A stretch of DNA of 64,000 nucleotides from Trogon surrucura (Eukaryota > Chordata > Aves > Trogoniformes > Trogonidae): assembly GCA_020746105.1 (NCBI GenBank), contig CM036617.1, forward strand, positions 146,897,578-146,961,577. Reading direction: 5' to 3'. The notes beneath the pieces are model-generated. The model ran no database searches. It saw nothing but the letters and a program-made list of their open reading frames with translations, and had not been told where the DNA came from. Shown here piece by piece: positions 12,486 to 24,005 of this stretch. Within the stretch, counting starts at the first letter, position 1, and each line of letters opens with the position of its first letter. The position numbers and the translations under genes are program-made.

Positions 12486-13090
12486 TCTTAAATACCATCT
12501 CTCCTCTAGGCAGCAATTTCCACAGATGAAGAGGTCACCACTGTTTAACAGTGTGCTGCCACGTTAATTTAGTATGACAAGATAAAGCAGTAATCTCTGC
12601 TCGAAGAGGCTGTAAACCGCCTGCTATCCAGGGACATGCTCGAGTCGATTTGCACTGTATATCACTTTATACAATTGCCGTGACAAAGCCCCCTGAGTTC
12701 CCTCATGTAAATCTCTCTCTCTCCCTCTCAACTTCGCTGCCAGTCAGACGGCATCGGATCTGCGGTAAGCTATGCAAACTTCATGTCTTACGCATGCCAA
12801 TGGACCCCAAAGCTCGTCCCCCCCCAGTCCCCATCACCCCCCCCCCAAGAGAAGATGTTTAGGACTTTGATAATCCATTGATCCCACTTCCATATCGGCT
12901 TGTATTTTTCAATCTGTCGTGTTAAGTTGTCAGAGAGGGCGATTAAAACGATGTTTCATGTTCCGAGATTTGCGTTCCCGGGAATGATAGTTTTCAAAGC
13001 CTTTCTTGCTAGGTTCTGCTTAAAGATTATCCCTAAGAAAGCTGATGTGAATATTATTACTGGCATAAACCTGGTAATAAAACCATAAAG
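12486..13090. promoter_or_regulatory. Candidate conserved noncoding block
   Basis: Unlike the flanking DNA, this stretch has scattered CpGs in an AT-rich background (for example GCTCGAGTCGATTTGC near 12638 and GGCGATTAAAACGATG near 12938). It also has TAAT homeodomain-type cores and little simple sequence apart from a CT run at 12713-12730 and the C-runs at 12818-12846. CpGs that survive in methylated noncoding DNA often signal constraint. There is no open frame with coding character, and the 12650-12862 and 12900-13088 frames look like chance. This is an inference from composition; no alignment was possible. Confidence 0.4.
12818..12846 (-). other. C-run cluster with G-quadruplex potential
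   Basis: The plus strand reads C8, AGT, C4, ATCA, C10. The minus strand therefore has G10, G4 and G8 runs within 29 bases, enough for four stacked G-runs if one long run is split between two columns. Confidence 0.6.
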
Positions 13091-13170
13091 TGTTTTAGGT
13101 AAAGACATTTTAGAGATATTCAGGGTTATAAACATAAGAGTTTAAAGCTGGATAGAATTTGGGAGCGCTT

Positions 13171-13220
13171 AAAAATAAAAAAAAAAAAAAAGAGAGAGAA
13201 AAAAAGAAAAAAGAAAAAAG
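13171..13220. repeat. A-rich / GA low-complexity tract
   Basis: A-runs with interspersed G (AAAAAAAGAGAGAGAAAAA type). It is flanked by a 7-bp inverted pair, GGGAGCG at 13161-13167 and CGCTCCC at 13223-13229, so the A-rich stretch would form the loop of a short stem. Confidence 0.9.
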
Positions 13221-14449
13221 CACGCTCCCTGTGAGGCTGTAGAGTTTTCTCAGCATGAAGCAAAACAACATATGTAAAAGGGAAAAGGGAACTCACATGT
13301 CTGTGTAAAATAAATATAATTACAGAATCACAGAAGCGGCCAAAGAAGAACACTGATCTGTGTAGCTAGACAGGAACGAAAAGAAGATGGAGCACGTGTA
13401 GCAGTGGTCATGATAGTGCTTCAAATAAAATGCGGTGACAGATATTTTGAGCGAAGAGCTAAGAAAGCTGCCTGTGTCTGCAGCAGCCTGCACGGCTGAA
13501 AACATGGTCTTCTTGTTGGGGAAATAGGGTGATTTTTTTGCAATATGTTGCAACTCTCATATGCCATACTGCATCTCTAGAACATGCAAGTTTTAAATTA
13601 TGTCTCCTCTCTATTTCACGTTTAATTTGTGTCGTTTTCCTATGGCCTGCAGGCATGATACAAGTCACAGCACACAATATACCAAATAGAGTGCCAAAAT
13701 GTGAAACTGTGCACATGTATATATAACCACTTTCTGGATTAAACATAGATGAGGACATAAATAGATTTAAAACAAGCACAGCAGACAGGTTTCTACAGAA
13801 TAAGCCTGGAACTTAACTACAGTTTCTTAACTAATATATTGCTAGGTCTATCTACTAAGCCCATGCATGCCATTTGGACTTGCCAGTACTGCTATAAAAA
13901 TGACCAAGAGAGGCTAAATCAAATCTTTCGGACACAACAGGTCACATAGCTGTTCTCCCTTTAACGAATTAAATTTAACAACAAAATGTGACATTCGTTG
14001 CAGCCAACAGTAAGAATGATAAATGCTTTATTAAGCACATAAGTTTCTAATGGTAATTGAGAAGTAATCCCCTAAATTTAAAATGGGGAAAACCACTGAA
14101 ATCAATGACATTTTTCAGTATCGAGAAAATCTTCTCAAAATAGCCTTTTAAAGACATGTTGGATTGCTTCTGTTCTCTGATGCATGTTGCAAACCACCAC
14201 ATTTCAGACTGTACATATAAGTGTAAAATTTATTATTTGAACTTAACATTGCTGGTTGGATACACAACAAAAGGTTTGTTTTTAGGGAATATCCGATTTT
14301 TAAAACCCCACTTAATACCATCAGTTATGGTTAAAATAGAAGTCTGTCAGAATATTCGCATGCACACACCAACAAAAAAAAAAAAAAAAAGAGCCTGAAC
14401 ATGGTTACTTCTACAAAATTATGAGAGAATATTTATACAGGAGTGTCTG
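13221..14449. other. Nongenic AT-rich DNA
   Basis: No supported gene. A 17-base A-run lies at 14374-14390, without an upstream processed-gene copy that I could recognise. Several overlapping short frames at 13320-13779 on both strands are mutual shadows. Confidence 0.55.
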
Positions 14450-14745
14450 TTATTTCTTTAACTCCACCATGTGCTGTGAATGGGATTATTCTCACCTAAT
14501 TTTAGCCCCAAATTAGACATCTAGTCTAAACTAGTCACCAAGGCTCCCTCTATAGTCAATAGACAAGCATTTTCAGAGGGTAATTCATCTTTCTTGTCTT
14601 AGATGCTTATTTTAAGATTGGAAAGGTTGTTCTAAGAGCATGGTTATCTTTTTTCCATAAACTGTGAAAAAAGCAGAGCCAGACACCAAATTTTTATGTG
14701 CCTAAACTTTGGTGAACCGCAATCTCACTGCATGGCATTCAAGAA
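14450..14745. repeat. Possible ancient interspersed repeat
   Basis: Blocks such as AATTAGACATCTAGTCTAAA, CTAGTCACCAAGGCTCCCTC, CTATAGTCAATAGACAAGC and TTTATGTGCCTAAACTTTGG resemble an old repeat that I associate with bird and turtle DNA. I cannot name it and could not find clear ends. It could equally be unique sequence. Confidence 0.3.
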
Positions 14746-17700
14746 CCTTCATGAGTTTGGAAACAGTAATAGACCATAGACCATCATGGATGAAAGACAA
14801 GCAAAATTGCCTTAATTTATACGCTAATAAAATGGAAAGCTGAGAATGCAGTCTAATTTCATTCAGTAAACTGAAAACTTGCCTTTCTTCTTTAATATTT
14901 ATAAAATTACAAGTACGGAGTCCAACAACTGCTTGTGGTAGTTTACAGAGGAAAATAAAGATACAGGACCTAAATATAGAAGTAAGATTTCAGTCAAATT
15001 AGTTTATCCACATGGAAAACTAGGGAATTCACTGTGGCTCTGTGTCAATATATTACCCAATACTCATGTTGACAGCTTCAAAACTGAAGCTATGGTCTCT
15101 GCCCAAAAGCTAAGTTTACACCGGCCACAAGCAAACAGGAAAAGTACATCATCTACCACAGCTGTATTCTTTGTAGAACTGAATCACACTATTTTCAATT
15201 CTGCTTGTAGATATACAAAATTCTGAAAACTGTTTTCCCATTCTATTTATTGAATTGTTTAAATTCTTTTCAAACCAAGGTTTATATACGTAACTGCTGT
15301 GAATGATCAGTCAGCTCTCCATCACGCTCTACGTGCATTACTGTGCCAAGACAATACAAATTTAAGAATAAATAAATCTTAAAAGGTATTTGCAGATTTT
15401 ATATTTACAGAAGTAAAGAATATACCATGGACTCACACTCTAACATCAGCCAGATGCAGGATGTAAATTCAGCTGAGTTAAGTGTTTTGAGCTCTGACAT
15501 GCACAATGCTTTATATTCGTACCAGAGCAATGTACTATATAGCAAATATTTATTTACAAAAAAGCCAACTCTCTGGCCAGGCAATTAGCGCTCACTCAAG
15601 GCTTTTTAGGTTGAAGTTATCTAACTACAGATTTCTAAACTATAAGGATCAACAGCTGAGCTTATCACCCTAAGCTCCAGTTGTAACCTATGAAGAAAAA
15701 TAGGCGCTTCTAGGGTGTGATTTCTCTGACCTACTTAGAAGCTACAGTAGGACTAAATGAAACATGCTCTGCTATTGCCTATTTACTTCCATTAACCATA
15801 TAGTTAAACCTACAGTTACCACTTTACCTCTGGATATACACTTTGGAAAAATTTAGTCTGACCAGTCCTCAACTCTTGAATCCTCACCCCGAAAGTGACA
15901 CTGTGATTGACACCATGACATTGCATTACGTGCTAGCGACCACGTTTATGCCAACTTCCTTCTCAGATGAAAGCAAGCCAACAGCTCTTACTGCGCCAAG
16001 AGACACAAATTTACTATTGAGACCATTGTCATAAACCATAAAAAACCCCCAGATTTAACTGAAAATTATACAAGGAACTCTCTCCTACAGACTCTTAAAT
16101 GTGCAAAGCTCTGCATTTGTATATGGCTCGTCTTCTAGAGACCCACAGTTCCCAGGCAGCTGAATGCTACCCTCCGCAACTGCTGCTGTCTTTGGACACG
16201 GATGGATCCAAACCTGAGTTGTAATCTCCTGATTACAACTGTGGCAGCTTAAAACGAAAAGAATGAGAAAGAGCAAAGTTTCACTTACACTGCCAGAGAT
16301 GAAACACACACTTTAAATTCAATCTGAAAATCAGCACAGAGGAGGTTCGGAAGCATGGATATTTTGTATTGTTTCTGCCTAGCAATATTAATAAGCGATG
16401 CAAGCTTCCACTTGCGCTACCCAGTTCAGCATATAGATACACATACAATCTACCGCAGTAATTCAGACTCGAGATGTCAGAAGGATTTTACCTTTTGCTA
16501 TAATATTTCTTATTTTGTGTCATCAAACTCCAATCCTACAAAAAGCTGTTTGCAGAAGGAGTTATAGTCAGTGACCTCTCCTTCCCTCCCTCTTGCTACC
16601 ATGAGCATTAGGTTCCAATCAACCAGATTATTTTGCAGGAACAGGGTCATAAGCTAAGCATTCTGGGGCAGGAATGTTTCTTTATTCTGTCTCTATAAAA
16701 ATAAATCATGCTCTGGGTACAATATAAATAAAGATAATAACAGTCTGATGTTAGATTTTATTGGTCTATGTTTTGAACAATCTATATAATTTGCCTGTTG
16801 ACTGCACTAACTACAAAAAGTTAATCTTTTTTTTTCCTTGGGGTGGATTCAGTTTTAAAAGCATAAAAAAAAGGATGCTGAAGCAGACTGTTTCCATGCA
16901 TAATGACACTCTTGTTTACACTGCTCTGGTAAAAAATTATCCTTAGTTAAACTGGGCACAAACTCCACTCAGTTACGTCCATTGGTTTATCTAGTGATGC
17001 TAAATTCACAGGATGCATTGAGTCTACTTCTCCCTTGCTAAGAGCAAAAATGCCTTATCTGGTCACACAACTGCACCTAAACCGGAAAAAGAAAACAAAG
17101 AACTTAAGAGCGTTAAAGAGAATTTGGAAATGAGGCTGGCCAAACTATTCAGACAAGCTTGCTACCCTAGACATAAAGGACTCTTTTTACTTAAAAAAGT
17201 TTGTTTCCTCTGTTTAATTGTATTGAAACACTTTGGAACAATGGTTGGTTCAGGAACATTGCAGCATGTCGGTCTTCTCCCGTAGGGAGGTTTCTGCACG
17301 TGCCTTAGGAGTTAACCTGCCTATGTTTGATACTTAAGCAAACACATACTGAAATCTGCAGTCTGTTTTATCACAGGTCCTTCTCCAGCCATGAATCTCT
17401 AGAGAAAATTAATAAATCCTTTTATTTCAGTGGAGAAGGTGGTGATATTTCACTGATACACTCTAGACGAGAGGAAGCAGTTAGCTCCACGAAAGAAAAA
17501 AAAAAACATGACTGGATGACAAGGCACTTCAAATGCTACGGAATGCCTGAAGCCACATTTTCATTACCACTCCAACCATCAGTATTTTTAGTGAATCTGA
17601 AAAAGGATTAGCAGTGGCAAGAAAAATTAGAGAAAGCTGGCCTTGGTACCTTCTAATCCAACTTAAATTTGTATAACCTGAGAAGGTATACTTAAACAGA

Positions 17701-19206
17701 CAAGGCAAAAAACATGACGGAGCATTTCACTGAGCCATTAAAAGGACAGGAAAAAAAGAAATGCTACAAACTGTTGCTGCAATGGGTAGCATCCTAAATA
17801 TGGACAGAAACATTTGATAGTGAGAGAAGGGACTGTAAAACCTGGCTGTGAGTACCGAGTGTAGCAGGAGCCAGGGTTGTTAATCGCAGAGATTCCTTGC
17901 AACTCTGAAATTCAAGAAACCATGACCAACACTTCACAATGCATTTCAGTTTTGGTATACCTCTACTGAAAGTAGAGCTGCATATCAAAAAACAACCATC
18001 CTCTAGTTTATTGACCTTCTGCCCAAGCAAATAGCACAATTCTTTCTGTGCAATGTCTTCATATAAGGTATTAACTAAAAGGCTTTAGAATGGGTTAAAT
18101 AATAAAAATGACTAAGTTAAATATGACTACAAGCAAAGGAAGAAAATGGGCAAGGCAGAAAGAGGTTTTCAGTGGACAAGTGCAAGCAGACAGAAAGTGA
18201 TAGAGTAATATTGTTCTTATTAAGCTGGAAGTAGAGGAAAATGCTTTCTCACCTGCAGTGAAAATAAAGGGAAAAAGCCACACCAGCTGCTCGGAGGAAG
18301 TAAGGTGGATAAGAAAAGCACATGCAGCAGACAGAAAGCACACAGGGAAAACATCCTGAAAGTTCTATAATGAATGGGCAACTACTGAAGCAAAAACGAG
18401 TCAAGCTGGTGTACAAAAGCAGAAGTTTACACCGGTTAGGGTGCAAAATATAATCAGTGTAGCTTCCCACATGCCTTGCTCTGAGGCATGTGTCAGATAA
18501 GGGTATGAAGGTCTGGTATGCTGCTCTCTATTCCGATAGTAGCTACGTTGCCAGCCCAAGGCCACAAACTTCTTAACAGTGTAGAAGCTTGGCCAAAGGA
18601 GATAACCCCATTGGTTGAAAGGAATAGCATGAAAACTAAATTTCTGCTGCCTTCTCCTTCTAGAACCGTGGAGTACTAGGTGTTTACTTGCCAGCAGAGT
18701 TTCTGCCTCACGACACCATCATAAAGATTCACTATCAACAAAAAAAGCAGCATTTCAGAATAAACTGGGACAGAGTGCCACAGGTGATGGCCCTGGAATG
18801 GCAAAACTATGTCAAGTCCACAGCTGCTGTTCGAGCTCTGGTAGGATGGAGACACCACAGATCCTACCCAGGTTATGTCACAGCTAGGGACTGACTGCTG
18901 AAAGCAAAAGCTGTATCAAGAGGTAGGAAGACTTAAATGCAGTCTCTTTACATTCTTTTTACAAACTAATCTTGCAGTCCTGCTGAAGCCTTCTCCATAC
19001 CCTAGTCTTCATCTTCATCACTGCTCCTCAAACTGATAGCTTCAAAATTTGGCTCCACATCTGTGCTATCTCCTGCCTCCCTCTGGAAGACATAGCTGTC
19101 TATCTCCTGGGTACTGGCTACAACACACTCCTGCGGGCACGCTGCTGCACTTTTAAGCTGTGAAAGCTGCACCTACCACTAGGCTGACCTGGCAGAGCTG
19201 CTGCCA
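14746..19206. other. Nongenic AT-rich DNA
   Basis: About 4.5 kb with no supported gene, RNA or clear repeat. Frames at 15843-16034, 17327-17611 and 18095-18470 are short, lack domains and overlap frames in other phases. The 18688-18894 frame (68 codons) has no recognisable homology. A CT-rich stretch with TCATCTTCATCACTGCTCC lies near 19008. Confidence 0.55.
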
Positions 19207-20085
19207 ATGAATCACAGAATGTTAGAGGTTGGAAGGGACCTCAAAGATCATCTAGTCCAACCCCCTTGCCAGAGCAGGACCACCTACAGCAGAGCGCGTT
19301 CCGCATCCAGGCGGGTTTTGAATGTCTCCAGAGAAGGAGACTCCACAACCTCTCTGGGCAGCCTGTTCCAGTGCTCCGTCACCCTCACTGAGAAGTTTTT
19401 CCTCATATTTTTATGGAACCTCCTGTGTTCCAGCTTACACCCATTGCCCCTTGTCCTGTCAGCGGACGCCACTGTAAAGAGCCTGGCTCTGTCCTCTTGA
19501 CACTCCCCCTTGGCATATTTATAAACATGAATGAGGTCACCCCTCAGCCTCCCCTTCTCCAACCTAAAGAGACCCAGCTCCTTCAGCCTTTCCTCATAAG
19601 GGAGATGTTCCACTCCCTTCATCATCTTTGTGGCTCTGTGCTGGACTCATTCAAGCAGTTCCCTGTCTCTCTTGAACTGAGGGGCCCAGAACTGGACACA
19701 ATATTCCAGATGTGGCCTCACCAGGGCAGAGTAGAGGGGCAGGAGGACCTCTCTCGACCTACTTGCTACTCCCCTTCTGATACACCCCAGGATGCCATTG
19801 GCCTTCTTGGCCACGAGGGCACATTGCTGGCTCATGGTCATCCTGCTGTCCACTAGAACCCCCAGGTCCCTTTCCGCTGCGCTGCTCTCCAGCAGGGCAG
19901 TCCCCAGCCTATACTGGGACATGGAGTTATTCTTTCCCAAGTGCAAAACTCTACACTTGCCCTTGTTGAACTTCATAAGATTTCTCCCCGCTCAGCCCTC
20001 CAGCCTGTCCAGGTCTCTCTGAATGGCAGCACAGCCTTCTGGTGTGTCAACCACTCCTCTCAGTTTTGTGTCATCATGCACCACT
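19207..20085 (-). mobile_element. CR1 LINE, 5'-truncated, minus strand
   Basis: This is the longest and best-preserved transposon in the window. The 3' end is at the left (AATCACAGAATGTTAGAGG at 19209, the antisense of the octamer tail) and the truncated 5' end is near 20085. It encodes the C-terminal part of CR1 ORF2, the endonuclease/reverse-transcriptase protein used for target-primed retrotransposition. The 5' limit is set where the frame starting at DTKLRG ends. A copy of this length is typical of CR1, which nearly always inserts 5'-truncated. It faces the plus-strand copy at 20918-21492. Confidence 0.95.
19284..20082 (-). pseudogene. CR1 ORF2 C-terminal remnant (reverse transcriptase)
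   Basis: One reading frame covers the segment. It contains typical CR1 words: [35 protein letters not shown], and near the end [20 protein letters not shown]. It is broken by two stops. One, near 19990, replaces the W of the usual RLExWA word. The other, near 19643, replaces the R of LLERVQ (a CGA-to-TGA change, the usual CpG decay). The end at 19284 appears to be the natural ORF2 stop. The polymerase active-site region and endonuclease are absent because of 5' truncation, so the copy is inactive. Confidence 0.88.
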
Positions 20086-20917
20086 TCCAGTAAAAATATA
20101 CAATCCTCAGTGAAATTACCTAGCAGATCTCAGTAAATGTGTGTAATCCCAAACTGAGCTACCTACTGAAGGCAGTCTGGATTGAGACATTAATTTGGAA
20201 CAAAACAACTATATCCACTGTGGATGTTCTCAGGCAGATTACTTTGCTTAGGAACACGACCATTTATTTTTTATATTATTTTAAGGCTTACGTTTTTTTT
20301 TTCATAGTGCACTTAACAGTTCCTCTCTCATCTTAAGTGAGACCATCTGGTTCAAATATTCCTATCGACCATGGGGTTTATGGTTTTACCTCTTTTTCTC
20401 CTGTGGAATTTTTCAGCTATTCACTAGAGTTAGATTTTACTGGTATTTATGGAAGAAGCTTAAATGAAGATATTTTCCAGTATGATGTCAATGAATTGAT
20501 TCCTAGGCATACAATCACTTGCAAACAATGGATACACACAGTTCCCAGCACTTCTATAAAACAAAGGTGTTTACTTTTCTGTTGATTATTTTCTGCTTAA
20601 CTGCATTCAAATGAATCCATTAAAAACGTGACTGCTTCACAGTAAGATGATCTTCAGCAAAAACAAACAACTGCTGTTTCCACTTCTCTTCATGGCCTTT
20701 AAAAACTACAGTCATCTGCACCCTGTATTTCAGGCAATTTATAGATGATAAGTCTGGTCTTCATTTGTTAATTTATTGTTTTAAATGTAGTTCTAAACCT
20801 CCTGCTTGGGTAAAAACAATGTTTTCCTACTTCATTACTTATTTATTGTCCCCTAACCAACCTTTGGACCTTTTCGAGTCTGATCAAAACACCAAACTTC
20901 AGCCAGTCCTTCTGCCC
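20086..20917. other. Spacer between two head-to-head CR1 copies
   Basis: About 830 bp of unique AT-rich sequence with no supported gene. The 82-codon plus-strand frame at 20337-20585 shows no recognisable domain. The CR1 5' ends face each other across this spacer. Confidence 0.6.
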
Positions 20918-21492
20918 ATTGAAAAGTGTGTCCAGCAGGTCTAGGGAGCTTCTTCTCCCCCTCTACTCTGCCCTGGTGAGACCACACCTGGAATACTGTG
21001 TACAGCTTTGGGCTCCCCAGTTCAAGAGAGACAGGGACCTACTGGAGAGAGTCCAACGGAGAGTTACAAGGATGATTAAGGGACTTGAACATCTCTCCTA
21101 TGAAGAGAGACTGAGAGAACTGGGACTGTTTAGCCTTGAAAGGAGACAGCTGAGAGGGGACCTTATTAACGTATAGAAATATCTGAGGGGTGGGTGTCAA
21201 GGGGAAGGAGACAATCTCTTCTCAGTGGTGCCCAGTAATAGAACAAGAAATGATGGGTTTAAGTTCCATCTCAACATGAGGAGAAATTTCTTTACTGTGA
21301 GGGTGACAGAGCACTGGAACAGGCTGCCCAGAGAGGTTGTGGAGTCTCCTTCTCTGGAGACTTTCAAAACCCACCTGGATGCCTTCCTGTGTGGTTGCCC
21401 TGAGGGATCCTGCTCTGGCAGGGGGTTTGGACCAGATGATCTCAAGAGGTCCCTTCCAAACCCTAACATTCTATGATTCTGGGATTCTATGA
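20918..21492 (+). mobile_element. CR1 LINE, 5'-truncated, plus strand
   Basis: The element starts within ORF2 ([20 protein letters not shown] from about 20930) and ends with TCTATGATTCTGGGATTCTATG, two octamer-type units. Conserved 3' UTR words such as CAGGGGGTTTGGACCAGATG and GGTCCCTTCCAAACCC are present. One in-frame stop (TAG at 21174-21176) replaces the Y of the usual INVYKYL word; otherwise the frame stays open to about 21476. It belongs to the same broad subfamily type as the minus-strand copy at 19207-20085. Confidence 0.95.
20919..21476 (+). pseudogene. CR1 ORF2 C-terminal remnant with one stop
   Basis: Two stretches in the same frame (20919-21176 and 21225-21476) make up the end of CR1 ORF2. 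They carry the words [40 protein letters not shown] and [20 protein letters not shown]. The single TAG at 21174 separates them. The usual terminal stop is not found where the minus-strand copy has it, and the frame runs on into the 3' UTR. There are no catalytic residues, because only the C-terminal end is present. Confidence 0.85.
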
Positions 21493-23741
21493 CTTCAGCT
21501 GGAATGATATATCCACTCTTGTTCTCCACGGCCACAAAACTCACTGTATTAAGAGAATGACAGAACAAACCAAGGGAACTTCCACAGACTAGCACACCGC
21601 TCCTGAATTGCACTATGGTCTTGATTCTTGCCTCACGTGAAGAAGTAAAACCTTTTTTTTGTTTGGTTTACCTGCCCTACCTAGGACCTGTGTAACAAGA
21701 AGTTTGTAAGTAACTGCTAAATATTGTAAGCATTACTTACATACATAAATGAGACAGGATTGGACAGCTGGGAAAACACAGATCATGACAGCGAGAACAG
21801 GCAGGTTATAATAACCTAAATAGAAGATATTTTGTCAGGCAGATACAAGAGGCATCAAAGCCTTTTATGGCTCCATCAAGACTGGTTCTCAAATACTAGA
21901 GAGTTTTCTAGGGTCTGGACTAAACGATGCAGTGGGTAACTTCTGCAGCTGTTTGATGGGTCCTGGCTGATTCTTCTTCATTTGTTCGCTCCCCTAATAG
22001 CCCACAGAGTCATTCTCTGAAATGGCACAAGTGTAAAGATTGAAAAGATCAAATTCTGATAGAAGCCTGAAATTATATCAGTGGAAACTGCTTGCATGTG
22101 CTACTTTTGTGATGACATTTATAATGCAATGTTTGTAACAATGCAATTTCATCATCTTATAAATATCAATTTACCATTAATAGAGGAGAAAAAAGACAAA
22201 TGCAAACTTACTACTGTTTCTGCTTTCCTTTAATTGAACTAGTCTTCTTCAGATAAGCCTGTCTATCTCTTACAAAACCAACAGTTTATAGTTTAAACTG
22301 TGAAATTGTGTGTGTGTGTTGTAATTATGGTGCCTGCTAACAATTTCATACTGCCACATTGCACATATGGCTTCCAAGCTAGCTTTATCTGAATCTTTGT
22401 GAATCTATTCTCTGTGCTATTAAACTGAGCACATTCCACATCGTTCAAAAGTAATTACACTTTTGTCTAGAGTGTAGGAGACTGCTCTCCCCAAACAATG
22501 AAATTCTCATTATTAGAGCTGGCACAATAACAGCACTGGTGTTCACAACACTGTGCATTGTACCATCACAATAACTTATCCTAAGCTTGATGCACAAAGG
22601 TACACTGGAAATTAAAATTTCTCTAAAACCACTTTTTTTTTTTTTTAATAGGCATTCTTTAGCTCAGTATAATTAGAGTCCTATTTGACTTTTTTAAAAG
22701 CTATATGCATTCAGATTTCCATTCTCTTCCCAACTTCTGAATAACAGCTAAGTGCTCCAGCCGCTTGTTGTTCCGATCCAACACTATTCATATGCTGACG
22801 ACCTCAAATCAACAGGTGAAGTGCAGGCCAGGATACACGTGAAAAGAGAATTCAAATGCAGCATGAAATAACCTTTTATTTTGGACAAGTGGAGGAAAAG
22901 CATGTGTCGGTAAGCTCTTTGACCAGTACTACTGTTATTCTTAATATGACCAAGATTTCTCAGTATTGTTCCCAAGTTACACAGAAGTAACTTCATTCAC
23001 CACAGAAATGCAACATTTTTTAGCAGGAAGCAATAAAGCTACTTAACAGTGCACTGTAGTATTTCCTATTCAATTAAAGCACTGCTGAAAATGAATTTTA
23101 AATTCCACTGAAAGTGCAGTACAAATGTGATACAGCAGTGCAGTCTCGCAGTTTGAAACAACTGGACTGTGGCAAAATTATACATTACCAGTTTAACCTT
23201 TTGGTCAGAACCTATCTTGTCCAGCATTTGATCGATACTCTGTTGTTAAGAAGAATGGTTGCATTTGACCACAATATACCATGCCCGTGGAATACTTTAA
23301 TCAGTACTTTTAGTCTTGACATCTCTTATTTTCAGAAATTAGCACACAGACACCGCTGGTGAGGTGGTCAGTTTTCTTGAGAGGTGGCAACAGCAACACA
23401 GTAAGGCAGACAAATAGAAATAAATAAAATAAACCCTCGTAATTTATCTGTGCTATCCAAATACTGTAGTCTTAATATGTTTCTTCAGAAGAAGTATTGA
23501 CTAATACTGTAATCCTCAAGTGTTTCCCCGCTAAGCTTATGGCTTGCTACGAATGTCCTAAAGGGACTCTTGGATATATTCCAGGTCAAATGATTTGTCT
23601 TGTATTCTCTACTGAGCCTTTGGTTTAACTCTGAAAAATTACTGCTTCTCTTCTTACCAGTGGAAGAGCTTTCCTGCTTACAGTATCTAGTTTCTTCTAC
23701 CAAGAGGAAAATAGGTTGGGATAGAGTTGCCCTGTCCTTTC
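21493..23741. other. Nongenic AT-rich DNA
   Basis: No supported gene. A T-run lies at 22632-22645 and a short TG run at 22308-22320. Frames at 22784-22996 and 23114-23362 show no domain or splice support. Confidence 0.55.
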
Positions 23742-24005
23742 ACAAAACTACAGGATGGCTGAGGTTGGAAGGGACCTCTGAACATCATCTGGTCCAAATC
23801 CCCTGTTCAAGCAAGGCTACCTACACTCAGTTGCCCAGGACTGCGTACAGACAGCTTTTGAGCATCTCCAAGGAAGGAGAGTTTGCAACCTCTCTGAGTA
23901 GCTTGTTCCGATGCTCAGTCACCTTCACAGTAAAAAGCATTTCCCGATGTTCACACGGAGCCTCCTGCTTTTCAGTTTGTAGTTGTGGTTCCAGCATCCT
24001 CAAGA
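23742..24005 (-). mobile_element. CR1 LINE 3' fragment, minus strand
   Basis: The left part reads GGATGGCTGAGGTTGGAAGG and GACCTCTGAACATCATCTGG, the antisense of the CR1 3' UTR. It is followed by CTCCAAGGAAGGAGAGTTTG and CCTCTCTGAGTAGCTTGTTC, which are the antisense of the ORF2 terminal region. It is more diverged than the 19-21 kb copies, and the octamer tail has decayed to CACAAAACTACAGG. The 5' truncation lies near 24005. The 154-codon plus-strand frame at 23600-24064 is antisense to it and is not a gene. Confidence 0.9.

Noticed and set aside
13318-13345. ACAGAATCACAGAAG, like the start of a minus-strand CR1
   Set aside because: No CR1 sequence follows.
14374-14390. A17 run that could mark a processed pseudogene
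   Set aside because: No gene-like sequence or polyadenylation signal precedes it, and no target-site duplication was seen.
19284-20022. Plus-strand frames of 76-147 codons over the CR1 at 19-20 kb
   Set aside because: They are antisense to CR1 ORF2, which reads on the minus strand.
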